Shown here in pieces: positions 38,799-45,307 of a stretch of DNA of 45,307 nt. Source of the DNA: Rhodospirillales bacterium. Its GTDB lineage: Bacteria; Pseudomonadota; Alphaproteobacteria; Rhodospirillales; 2-12-FULL-67-15. The notes beneath the pieces are model-generated. The model was not told where the DNA came from and did not search any database. It saw only the letters and a list, made by a program, of their open reading frames with translations. Positions within the stretch are counted from its first letter, which is position 1; every line of letters begins with the position of its first letter. Where the stretch lies: contig VGZQ01000016.1 in the NCBI GenBank assembly GCA_016872535.1, positions 1-45,307 of the forward strand. The letters are read 5' to 3'. Position numbers and translations under genes: made by a program.

Positions 38799-39588
38799 GA
38801 AAAAGCGTTCCAGCCGCTACAACGACATCATCGAAAAAATCTTCTTCGCGCATTGGAAGGCGGGGATGAAGGAGTTCGAGTTCGAACGCACGGAAATTAA
38901 AGCCTGGGCCGACAAATTGAAGATCGCGGTTCCCGACAACGTGGGCGACGTTCTTTACAGTTTTCGCATGCGTAAATCGCTTCCGGATTCCATACGCGCA
39001 ACGGAAGCGAAGGGGCTGCAATGGCATATCCGCCTCGCCGGGAGGTCGCGCTATCGCTTTCGGCTGGCTAAAGAGAACAGAATCGCACCCCGTGCCGAGT
39101 TGATCACAATCAAGGTCCCCGATGCGACGCCCGAGCTGATCGCGTCATACGCGCTCGACGACGAGCAGGCGCTGCTTGCGATCGTCCGCTACAACAGATT
39201 GATCGACATATTCTTGGGCCTCACGACATATTCGTTGCAGAACCACCTTCGAACCACCGCTCAAGGCTTCGGCCAAGTCGAGATCGACGAATTGTATGTC
39301 GGCATCGACACGAACGGCTGCCACTACGTCATTCCGGTTCAGGCGAAAGGCGGTAGCGACCAAATTTCTATCGTGCAAACCGAACAAGACATCGCCATGT
39401 GCGCCGAGAAATTTCCTGGCATTAAATGCCGCGCCATATCAGTGCAGTTCATGGAAGACTCCGTTGTTGCACTGTTCGAGCTGACGGTCGAAGACGACGA
39501 AGTGCGCGTGGTAGCGGAACGTCATTACAAGCTGGTCCCTGCCGACGAGCTTGACGAGAAAGCAGTCCGTGCCTATCGAAACGCGTAA
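38779..39588 (+). CDS. Putative type II restriction endonuclease (PD-(D/E)XK-like)
   Basis: 269 residues from the ATG at 38779, with GAGGAGG just upstream, overlapping the methylase gene by 20 bases. A candidate nuclease core lies at FGQVEIDELYVGIDTNGCHY (164-183) followed by VIPVQAKGGSDQ. It has acids at E168/D170/E171 or D177 and a QAK (188-190) in place of D/E-x-K, as in Mrr-like enzymes. The N-terminal 100 residues look like a DNA-recognition region (YNDIIEKIFFAHWKAGMKEF). I do not know a named isoschizomer. Overlap with the methylase and Vsr supports the restriction role. Confidence 0.78.
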   Translation: MNAVPPKKKRSSRYNDIIEKIFFAHWKAGMKEFEFERTEIKAWADKLKIAVPDNVGDVLYSFRMRKSLPDSIRATEAKGLQWHIRLAGRSRYRFRLAKENRIAPRAELITIKVPDATPELIASYALDDEQALLAIVRYNRLIDIFLGLTTYSLQNHLRTTAQGFGQVEIDELYVGIDTNGCHYVIPVQAKGGSDQISIVQTEQDIAMCAEKFPGIKCRAISVQFMEDSVVALFELTVEDDEVRVVAERHYKLVPADELDEKAVRAYRNA

Positions 39589-39696
39589 CCTCCTACCTAA
39601 GTGATTGAATCTTTTTAGGTAAATACTGTTCTATATATGGCTTGAAATTATATTATATACTATTATATACTCGCCTATATAGAAATTAGGTGAGTA
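39589..39696 (+). promoter_or_regulatory. AT-rich promoter/operator region before the ATPase operon
   Basis: The 108-base gap is the most AT-rich stretch in the window. It has ACCTAA (39595-39600), its complement TTAGGT (39615-39620) and a third TTAGGT (39686-39691) next to the start. TATTATATAC occurs as a perfect tandem pair (39651-39660 and 39661-39670), offering -10-like elements. AGGTG lies a few bases before the ATG at 39697. This suggests a separately controlled promoter, perhaps under a regulator binding TTAGGT. Confidence 0.65.
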
Positions 39697-40299
39697 ATGG
39701 CTGAACGCATCGAAAGCGAAGTCCTGATAGAGGCCGGCTTGGCTGCAATGAAGGGCGTGGGAAAGCCTCTCGTGCGTCTGCGGAGCAAGGGCCGTTCGAT
39801 GATTTACGGGTTGCCGGACGGCGAAACCGTCAGGGTTCGGACGTGCAACGACCATGTACTCATAGTCGTCGGAGATTCACCCGCGCCGGACGCCAAACTG
39901 AACGTCGAGGGGACTGACTGGCTCCTTTTGGTAATGCCGGAGATCGAAAGAACGCCCGGCAAGACCGTTTCGTATTTGCTCCCCGCCAAAGAGGTCGAAG
40001 CAGAAGCGCGGCGCACGCACAAAGAATGGTTGCAAGGAAATCCAAATACCAAAGGCGACAATAGGACTTGGAATCTTTGGTTCAAGAAGGACGCGCCGGC
40101 GAAGGCCAACGACTACGCGACCAAATGGTCTCGATATCGACTCGCCGTGACGATCAATGCTTCCGAGGCATTGCCCCCCGCCGCACCCGGCCGTCGAACG
40201 AACATAAAATCTGAAGTCGAAGACGCGCGTCGCCGTATCGCACAAGCGGCGGGCGTGCCCGTCGAAGCCGTGAAAATTACGATCAACTTCGAAGGGTGA
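39697..40299 (+). CDS. Unknown first gene of the ATPase operon
   Basis: 200 residues, MAERIESEVLIEAGLAAMKG to AVKITINFEG. The middle alternates strands: ETVRVRTCNDHVLIVVGDS, then GTDWLLLVMPEIERTPGKTV and SYLLPAKEVEAEARRTHKEW. This arrangement is reminiscent of a restriction-endonuclease-like fold without an obvious D...(D/E)XK set. The C-terminus EDARRRIAQAAGVPVEAVKI is helical. I do not recognise the family. It lies 25 bases before the next gene and follows the AT-rich promoter, so it is the first cistron of the four-gene module. Confidence 0.7.
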   Translation: MAERIESEVLIEAGLAAMKGVGKPLVRLRSKGRSMIYGLPDGETVRVRTCNDHVLIVVGDSPAPDAKLNVEGTDWLLLVMPEIERTPGKTVSYLLPAKEVEAEARRTHKEWLQGNPNTKGDNRTWNLWFKKDAPAKANDYATKWSRYRLAVTINASEALPPAAPGRRTNIKSEVEDARRRIAQAAGVPVEAVKITINFEG

Positions 40300-40324
40300 C
40301 GGGAAACCGCAGAGGGAGAGCCGA

Positions 40325-40915
40325 ATGACTAAATCCGCTAAAAGCGTGCCCACTCTCCCCCAGAGCGACGTCGTCGTGATCGCAGCGTATCTACTCGGCG
40401 CGGATAGCAAGCGCATCGATACCGAAGACATTGCCGTAAAAGCGCACGAGCTAGCGCCGGGGACGTTCACTTGGAAAAAGTACAAAACCCAAATCGACCG
40501 CGAGCTGATCTACAAGCATCTTTGGGACATGACCAAAGCCGAAAAAGAGGGAGAGTTGGTCGTCGGAGCGAAAAACGACGGCTGGATGCTCACCCTCGCC
40601 GGAACGAATTTTGCGCGGAAAGCCGTCGCCAAGCTCAAGGGTGTTTCGCCTGCGGTTAAGAAGAAAAAAGAAGAACCTTGGGTGGGACGCGAACGCGTTC
40701 GGATGGTAAACGAATTGGCTTACGCGAAATTCGCCGAAGGTCACAAGGCCGAAATCACGCTAGCCGATGCCGAGAAATTCTTCCGTCTCGACGACTACGT
40801 CATGGGCGAGGCGCGCGAACGAAAAGTTCGACAAGCCGAAAACGCATTCAACGATGATCCTGATCTCGGCCCAGTTCTGGTGATCGCGGCCGCACTGGTA
40901 AGGAGCAAGAAATGA
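40325..40915 (+). CDS. Winged-helix-like protein of the ATPase operon
   Basis: 196 residues. The N-terminal region LPQSDVVVIAAYLLGADSKR, IDTEDIAVKAHELAPGTFTW and IYKHLWDMTKAEKEGELVVG, followed by WMLTLAGTNFARKAV, has the look of a winged helix in which helix, helix and wing are all visible. A Lys-rich linker (VKKKKEEPW) precedes a helical C-terminus (RMVNELAYAKFAEGHKAEIT). It overlaps the ATPase gene by four bases (ATGA). It may bind DNA or bridge the ATPase and the 717-residue protein. Family name unknown to me. Confidence 0.72.
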   Translation: MTKSAKSVPTLPQSDVVVIAAYLLGADSKRIDTEDIAVKAHELAPGTFTWKKYKTQIDRELIYKHLWDMTKAEKEGELVVGAKNDGWMLTLAGTNFARKAVAKLKGVSPAVKKKKEEPWVGRERVRMVNELAYAKFAEGHKAEITLADAEKFFRLDDYVMGEARERKVRQAENAFNDDPDLGPVLVIAAALVRSKK

Positions 40916-42576
40916 GCGCTACGGCAATTAAAGTCACGACGCATGTTGGCCGCGACCTGCTGCAAAGCGCTGCTCTCTTTCAGCACGAACAGACTGTCGT
41001 CTGGGAATACGTGTCGAACGGACTCGAATATATCGATCCCGGAGCGCAGCCCTTTGTCGACGTTACGGTCGATGCACGCGGACGCAAGATATCCGTTCGC
41101 GATAACGGACGCGGAATGGACGGCGAAGACTTGAAGCAATACTTCAAGATGCACGGCGAGAACATAGACCGGAAAAGGGGGAAGGCCGGCCGCGGGATGT
41201 TCGGAACCGGCAAATCGGCGGCCTTCGGCATTGCCGATCTGCTCCGCCTTACGACGGTTAAGAACGGCAAGCTTTCGATAGTTCTGCTCGAACGCAAAGA
41301 CATCCAGGCCGCCGGGGACGGCGACGAAATTCCGCTCCAAGTTCTGGAGCACGAGAAACCCACGCACGAGAAGAACGGCACCTTGGTCGAAATCGAAGGC
41401 ATTCATCTTAAGAAGATGGACGTACCTTCGATTATTCGACACATCGAGCGTCACATCGCCCACTGGCCCAATGCCGAAGTTTTCGTGAATCGGCAGGCGT
41501 GCAAAGTCGAGGAGCCGGCTTATTCCCGCGAGATCACATTTTCGACAAAGGGTACCAATTTCGAATCCGTATTGGGAGAAGCCCAACTCGTCGTGAAGAT
41601 TGCGAAGGCGACTCTCCCGCCAGAATGGCAGGGTATTGCGATCATGTCCAAGGGCGTATGGCACACGCTCACGCTCGCCGGTTGCGAGAATAAGGCCTTC
41701 TCGAACTACATTTTCGGAGAGTTCGACGTCGCCCGCTTGGCCGAGGACAAATCCCCAATTTCCGCGTTCGATATGAGCCGTTCGATGCGGCTCAATCCGA
41801 AAAACGAGGTCGTCGCCAACATATACGCGTTCGTGGGCTCCAAAATAGAGGGCGTTCGGCGCGAGTTGGAGAAGGACGAGCGGGAGCGCAAGAAAGCACG
41901 CGACGCGCAGCGCCTGCAAGAAGAAGCCGACGCCATCGCGAAGATCATCAATAAGGACTTCGACGCGTGGCGCGGTCAAGTTCAGAAGACGCTCGCAAAA
42001 GTGGCGGGCGGTTCCGACAAGTTGGAAAAGGCTGCAGCGGTGGACGAAATCGGCGAAACGCTGGTTTCCGGCGACGATCTTCCCGCCATTATCGTAGGCG
42101 ACGACGGCACCAAAGACGCCGAATACGAATCGAACCCTGATCCCAACCCGCCCGGTCCAGAGCCGTCGCCGATACCCGACGAGCCAGGACCGGCGATGGA
42201 GCGCGGCCACGAAAATTCCGAGACGAAGGCCAAGCCAAAAAACCGTAAAAAGACCGGTAGTTCGGGCGGCTTCCGCGTCGATTTCCGCGAGATTGGTGCG
42301 GACGCCCCACGCGCCAAATACGAACGCGACGAGAGAACGATCTATATCAATCTCGAGCATCCTCAAATTACAGCCGCGCTCGCTATCGGAGGAATCAACG
42401 ATGTGGCGTTTCGTCGACTGTCCTACGAGGTTGCCTTTTCGGAGTACGCGATCGGACTGGCGTCGGAGATTGCCAGCGGCAATTACTACATCGACGTAAC
42501 CGAACCTATTGTCGAAATCCGCGATACCATTAATCGCCTCTCGCGTTCGGGTGCCGCATTGTATTCGAAGGCATAG
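40912..42576 (+). CDS. GHKL-family ATPase (MORC/HSP90-like)
   Basis: 554 residues. The Bergerat ATP-binding fold is clear: N-box VVWEYVSNGLEYI (E32, N36), G1 box VRDNGRGMDGEDL (64-69), and G2 box GRGMFGTGKSAAFG (93-106). A transducer-like beta/helix part follows to about 300 and includes SNYIFGEFDVARLAEDKSPI. A charged coiled coil (about 320-350, LEKDERERKKARDAQRLQEE) leads to a Pro-rich linker (about 405-430). A conserved C-terminal domain comes last (YERDERTIYINLEHPQITAA, VAFSEYAIGLASEIASGNYY). Iyer, Abhiman and Aravind described MORC-type ATPases in bacterial restriction-modification operons, and this placement fits. Such ATPases clamp or remodel DNA. Confidence 0.88.
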   Translation: MSATAIKVTTHVGRDLLQSAALFQHEQTVVWEYVSNGLEYIDPGAQPFVDVTVDARGRKISVRDNGRGMDGEDLKQYFKMHGENIDRKRGKAGRGMFGTGKSAAFGIADLLRLTTVKNGKLSIVLLERKDIQAAGDGDEIPLQVLEHEKPTHEKNGTLVEIEGIHLKKMDVPSIIRHIERHIAHWPNAEVFVNRQACKVEEPAYSREITFSTKGTNFESVLGEAQLVVKIAKATLPPEWQGIAIMSKGVWHTLTLAGCENKAFSNYIFGEFDVARLAEDKSPISAFDMSRSMRLNPKNEVVANIYAFVGSKIEGVRRELEKDERERKKARDAQRLQEEADAIAKIINKDFDAWRGQVQKTLAKVAGGSDKLEKAAAVDEIGETLVSGDDLPAIIVGDDGTKDAEYESNPDPNPPGPEPSPIPDEPGPAMERGHENSETKAKPKNRKKTGSSGGFRVDFREIGADAPRAKYERDERTIYINLEHPQITAALAIGGINDVAFRRLSYEVAFSEYAIGLASEIASGNYYIDVTEPIVEIRDTINRLSRSGAALYSKA

Positions 42577-42593
42577 GAGCCGGGAGCGGCGAT

Positions 42594-44747
42594 ATGGTGG
42601 AGGGATCGAGCGATTGCGCAACGCAGAAAATTGATTTCGCCACGGCATCGCCAGAGGTGCGATCCGTACTCGGAATCGATTTAAATGAATTGTTTTTGTC
42701 GGCGAGAACGAAAAACGTACTTCAGTTAGCGGGAATACGATTCATGGGCGAGCTGGTTCCTCTCAACAAGGCGACCGTCGCATCGTTGCAAAATTGCGGC
42801 GCGAAAACCGTGACCGAGCTCCAGGACATTCTCGACGCCTTCGGCTTAAAGTTCGGAACCGACGTTGTCGGCTGGACGGCACCGGAAATTCCTTCTCCCG
42901 CCGACGTACCGAGCCTTGATAAAACGGCGCTGAGCGCCAAGCGTCTTGGGGACTATGATCCGCAAACTCGCGCGCGTCTTCGGATTAGGCTTTCGGAACT
43001 CGACTTTTCGCGCCGTGCTTCCAACATATTCGGTCGACAGGACATGCAATACGTGGGCGATCTCGTTCAACGTAGAGAAATCGATCTATTGCGCACGAAC
43101 GGTTGCGGACGGACGACAGTAGCCGAGATATCTGAAAAACTCGGAAAGCTTGGATTATCGCTCGGAACCGTCGTCTCAGATTGGGATCCGCAAATCGCGG
43201 AAACGGAACGCGAAGCGGAGGAGCGTCAGCAGAAGGCAGCGCTTGTCGAGGCAAGAAACGTTTTCTCGACGTTGCCGAAGGCCGAATGTCTGGAGGACGA
43301 ACTACTCGGAATTCTCGGGACAGCGGTTAAGGATCGTAATTTCGACGCCACAGCGAATCTGTTCGGCTGGACCGGTGCCGGTCAGCGCACCTTGGAATCG
43401 GTGGGTCAGGAATACGGGGTTACGAGAGAACGGATTCGCCAAATCGCCGCACGTGCGATCCCGAAAATCAGAGGCGGCTTCGAGACGCCCTGGCTGGATA
43501 AAGCTTTGAACGTTGCGAGAAATGCTTGTCCCGCGATGCCCAAAGATATCGCGAAGAAGCTGCGGGCGGAGGGCGTCTCGCGTGCGAAATTCGACCCGAC
43601 GGGCCTTCTAACCGCGTGCGAGATGTTCGACAAGAAGCCCGGATTCGTTCGGACGATGATCGGACAGGAGGTCGTTTACGAAGAAAAGAAACTCGAGGGG
43701 AACGCGCGCGAACTTTTACGTCTTTGCAAGCGCCTCACTGCTAGCAACGGGTGCGCGAACTTCGACTCCGTCTGTTCGGAAGCGGGAATTCCGGAGGAGA
43801 AACGCGACACCTATCGGCGCATCGTCGAAATCAACGACTTTTGCGTGTGGTTAGACGAAAACCGCAGTTGGCTTATGGCCACCGGATTGAGCAGAAATCG
43901 ACTTTCCAATCTGGCTGCGAAAGTATTGCACGTTGCGCCTAAGGTGAATCTATCGGAGCTCCGGCGCGCCGTATCCAAATCGCATCGCCTCGCTTCCGTG
44001 CCTCCGCTTTCCGTTCTCGCGAGGTTTCTAGAAAAGATAGGTCTGGCGCGCGTCGAGGGGAGCAAGGTAATAGCCCTTTCGACTTTCCCGAATGCTATCG
44101 AACCGGGCGGCGCCGAAGAAACCATTATCGAAGTTTTGAAAGCGAACGGACCTGCGGTTTCTATTGAAAAATTCCAGGAGCTTTGCGTTTCGGCCGGCAT
44201 GAATCCTGTTACCGTCGGCATTTACTCTTCGAACTCTCCGGTCGTTTCGAGGTTAGCCCGTGGCGTGTACGGACTCGTCGGTGCAGATGTGGCGCCGGGC
44301 GTTGTCGAGGAAATCGGCGAACAGCTGAGCGCTTCGCGCAAGCCGGCGGAGTGGGGATGGAGCACAAAAGGTGCACTTTGGTGTGCAATCCATCTCAACC
44401 GGGTTTGCTTATCGCAAGGCTCGGTTTCGATCCCAAGATTCGTGGCCGACTATGCCGAGGGCCAGTGGCAACCGGAAATCGCATGCCGCGAACTCGACGC
44501 CACCGTGAAGTGTCGCGACAACTTCTTGTGGGGTCTCAAGCGTCCTCTGGTGAACGCGGGAGCCGAACCGGGCGATGTTTGCGTTCTGGAATTCGAGCGC
44601 TCCACCCGAAAAGTCCGAATAACGGTGGGCGGGGAAGAATTGATCGATCTTTGGGAAAGCGGGGATATAGACGCCGCAGCCTCTGCGGTCCTCGACTCCG
44701 AAGCCCCTGAATACGAAGACGACCCATCCGAAACTACAAATACTTGA
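42594..44747 (+). CDS. Alpha-CTD/sigma region-4 hybrid protein (717 residues)
   Basis: Residues about 28-90 and 130-192 each look like an RNA polymerase alpha C-terminal helix-hairpin-helix module: GIRFMGELVPLNKATVASLQ with NCGAKTVTELQDIL, and MQYVGDLVQRREIDLLRTNG with CGRTTVAEISEKL. A charged linker (203-220) follows. Residues about 265-292 (RTLESVGQEYGVTRERIRQI) match the sigma70 region 4 helix-turn-helix. The remaining 420 residues are helical with a possible winged-helix repeat (ETIIEVLKANGPAVSIEKFQ) and end acidic. It lies 17 bases after the ATPase gene. The make-up suggests promoter or DNA binding rather than being a true sigma factor, since regions 1-3 are absent. Confidence 0.82.
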   Translation: MVEGSSDCATQKIDFATASPEVRSVLGIDLNELFLSARTKNVLQLAGIRFMGELVPLNKATVASLQNCGAKTVTELQDILDAFGLKFGTDVVGWTAPEIPSPADVPSLDKTALSAKRLGDYDPQTRARLRIRLSELDFSRRASNIFGRQDMQYVGDLVQRREIDLLRTNGCGRTTVAEISEKLGKLGLSLGTVVSDWDPQIAETEREAEERQQKAALVEARNVFSTLPKAECLEDELLGILGTAVKDRNFDATANLFGWTGAGQRTLESVGQEYGVTRERIRQIAARAIPKIRGGFETPWLDKALNVARNACPAMPKDIAKKLRAEGVSRAKFDPTGLLTACEMFDKKPGFVRTMIGQEVVYEEKKLEGNARELLRLCKRLTASNGCANFDSVCSEAGIPEEKRDTYRRIVEINDFCVWLDENRSWLMATGLSRNRLSNLAAKVLHVAPKVNLSELRRAVSKSHRLASVPPLSVLARFLEKIGLARVEGSKVIALSTFPNAIEPGGAEETIIEVLKANGPAVSIEKFQELCVSAGMNPVTVGIYSSNSPVVSRLARGVYGLVGADVAPGVVEEIGEQLSASRKPAEWGWSTKGALWCAIHLNRVCLSQGSVSIPRFVADYAEGQWQPEIACRELDATVKCRDNFLWGLKRPLVNAGAEPGDVCVLEFERSTRKVRITVGGEELIDLWESGDIDAAASAVLDSEAPEYEDDPSETTNT

Positions 44748-45187
44748 GAGGTCGTCCGTGAAGAATTCCAAACCCATTGATCGAGAGTCTGAAACCGTTG
44801 GATTGAAGTAATCGAATTTGTCGGGAAATCGCGTTGGGGGACCTCCGGCTATCCGCCCTGTGGCGTGGCGGGAAGAACTGGCGACACACCGAGAGAATCG
44901 AAATCCGCTGCGATTTCGGTGCCGCGTTTCGACGCCGTTCCTCTCGCGCCCCGAGAGGGATACGAAAGCTACGGATTTTCCATGCCGAATAACGCTGGCA
45001 AATCAGACGCTTAAAAATCCGTACTGTTTTGGCGAAGTCAGGAGCTTTGGAGAATAAGGGCCGGAGAGAGACGAATTTCTGCTCCGGCGCGGTTCACTCG
45101 GTCAATAGCTTTGATGCGTGAACCGCGCGGATACTGGGGTTTTCGTCGGCGCCGCTCGGAGGCGGAGAGCGTTGTTGTGATAGAAAT
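44748..45187. other. Intergenic region between cargo and tRNA-Ser
   Basis: 440 bases in which I see no convincing gene; the open frames are short and lack ribosome binding sites. It contains the 11-bp inverted repeat listed separately. It may hold the end of the mobile element, but no attachment core can be recognised without the other end. Confidence 0.6.
45087..45128. repeat. Perfect 11-bp inverted repeat beside tRNA-Ser
   Basis: GCGCGGTTCAC (45087-45097) and GTGAACCGCGC (45118-45128) are exact complements around a 20-base spacer. The tRNA is transcribed leftward towards it and ends 60 bases away. It could be the tRNA terminator (without a T run) or part of an attachment site. Confidence 0.6.
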
Positions 45188-45277
45188 TGGCGGAGGGAGT
45201 GGGATTCGAACCCACGATACGGTTTCCCGTATACACGCTTTCCAAGCGTGCGCCTTAAGCCACTCGGCCATCCCTCC
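45188..45277 (-). tRNA. tRNA-Ser (anticodon GGA)
   Basis: On the minus strand a 90-base tRNA starts GGAGGGATGGCCGAGTGGC and ends TCCCTCCG-CCA, with CCA encoded at 45190-45188. The acceptor stem GGAGGGA/TCCCTCC pairs fully. The anticodon loop CTTGGAAAG contains GGA, and the long variable arm (GTATACGGGAAACCGTATC) is typical of serine tRNAs. The T-loop GGTTCGAATCC is intact. Its 3' end faces the cargo, the usual orientation when an island abuts a tRNA gene. Confidence 0.97.
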
Positions 45278-45307
45278 GGTCGTTTGTCGAGCGACAAGGG
45301 CCCCCCG

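Noticed and set aside
44818-45057. A 79-residue plus-strand frame between cargo and tRNA
   Set aside because: No ribosome binding site, no recognisable motif and unremarkable composition; not enough to call a gene.

Overview
The window is a GC-rich stretch of an alphaproteobacterial chromosome carrying most of a lambda-like siphovirus prophage. It ends, on the right, in a horizontally acquired defence cargo beside a tRNA-Ser gene. The alphaproteobacterial assignment is an inference from GC-rich codon use, the serine recombinase/DUF2924 gene set, DUF6362/DUF7220/DUF3489-type phage genes and a GCGAAAAGTGT-type hairpin. I cannot name the genus.

Region 1 (1-21.4 kb, minus strand) is the late operon. 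In transcription order it reads: small terminase, large terminase (GpA), gpW joiner, lambda-type portal, S49 prohead protease with an internal scaffold start, gpD decoration protein, gpE capsid, head-tail joiner, HK97-gp10-like protein, tail terminator, tail tube, tail chaperone G, and G-T made by a textbook -1 frameshift. Then come the tape measure, a minor tail protein, a tail fibre with an extraordinary Cys-rich C-terminus, an Ig-like partner, two radical SAM/SPASM enzymes, DUF1833, NlpC/P60 and a TipJ-like tip protein cut by the window edge. A DinJ-YafQ toxin-antitoxin module sits on the opposite strand inside the tail operon.

Region 2 (21.4-33.3 kb, mostly minus strand) is the early and replication region. 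It holds small regulators, a ParB-fused N6/N4 DNA methylase, a decayed cytosine methylase, a Fic protein on the plus strand with its own repeats, a RuvC-like resolvase, a RepA-type primase-helicase next to GGGGCACACG iterons, an SSB-like protein, a PD-(D/E)XK exonuclease and an AlpA-like HTH protein. Several short-repeat arrays lie in the intergenic regions.

Region 3 (33.3-37 kb, plus strand) holds the divergently transcribed CI/S24 repressor, a small membrane protein and the integration set: a small protein, DUF2924, a large serine recombinase and a small HTH protein, with stop/start overlaps at each junction of the set.

Region 4 (37-44.8 kb, plus strand) differs visibly in base and codon use. 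It encodes Vsr, a C5 cytosine methyltransferase and a PD-(D/E)XK-like endonuclease. After an AT-rich promoter region come four genes: an unknown protein, a winged-helix-like protein, a GHKL (MORC/HSP90-like) ATPase and a 717-residue protein combining two RNA polymerase alpha-CTD-like helix-hairpin-helix modules with a sigma region-4-like helix-turn-helix. I read this as a restriction-modification locus coupled to an unusual ATPase/transcription-factor-like module.

The two most novel-looking systems are the radical SAM pair with its apparent Cys-rich phage tail fibre substrate, and the GHKL ATPase plus alpha-CTD/sigma-4 module beside a Vsr/Dcm restriction system.
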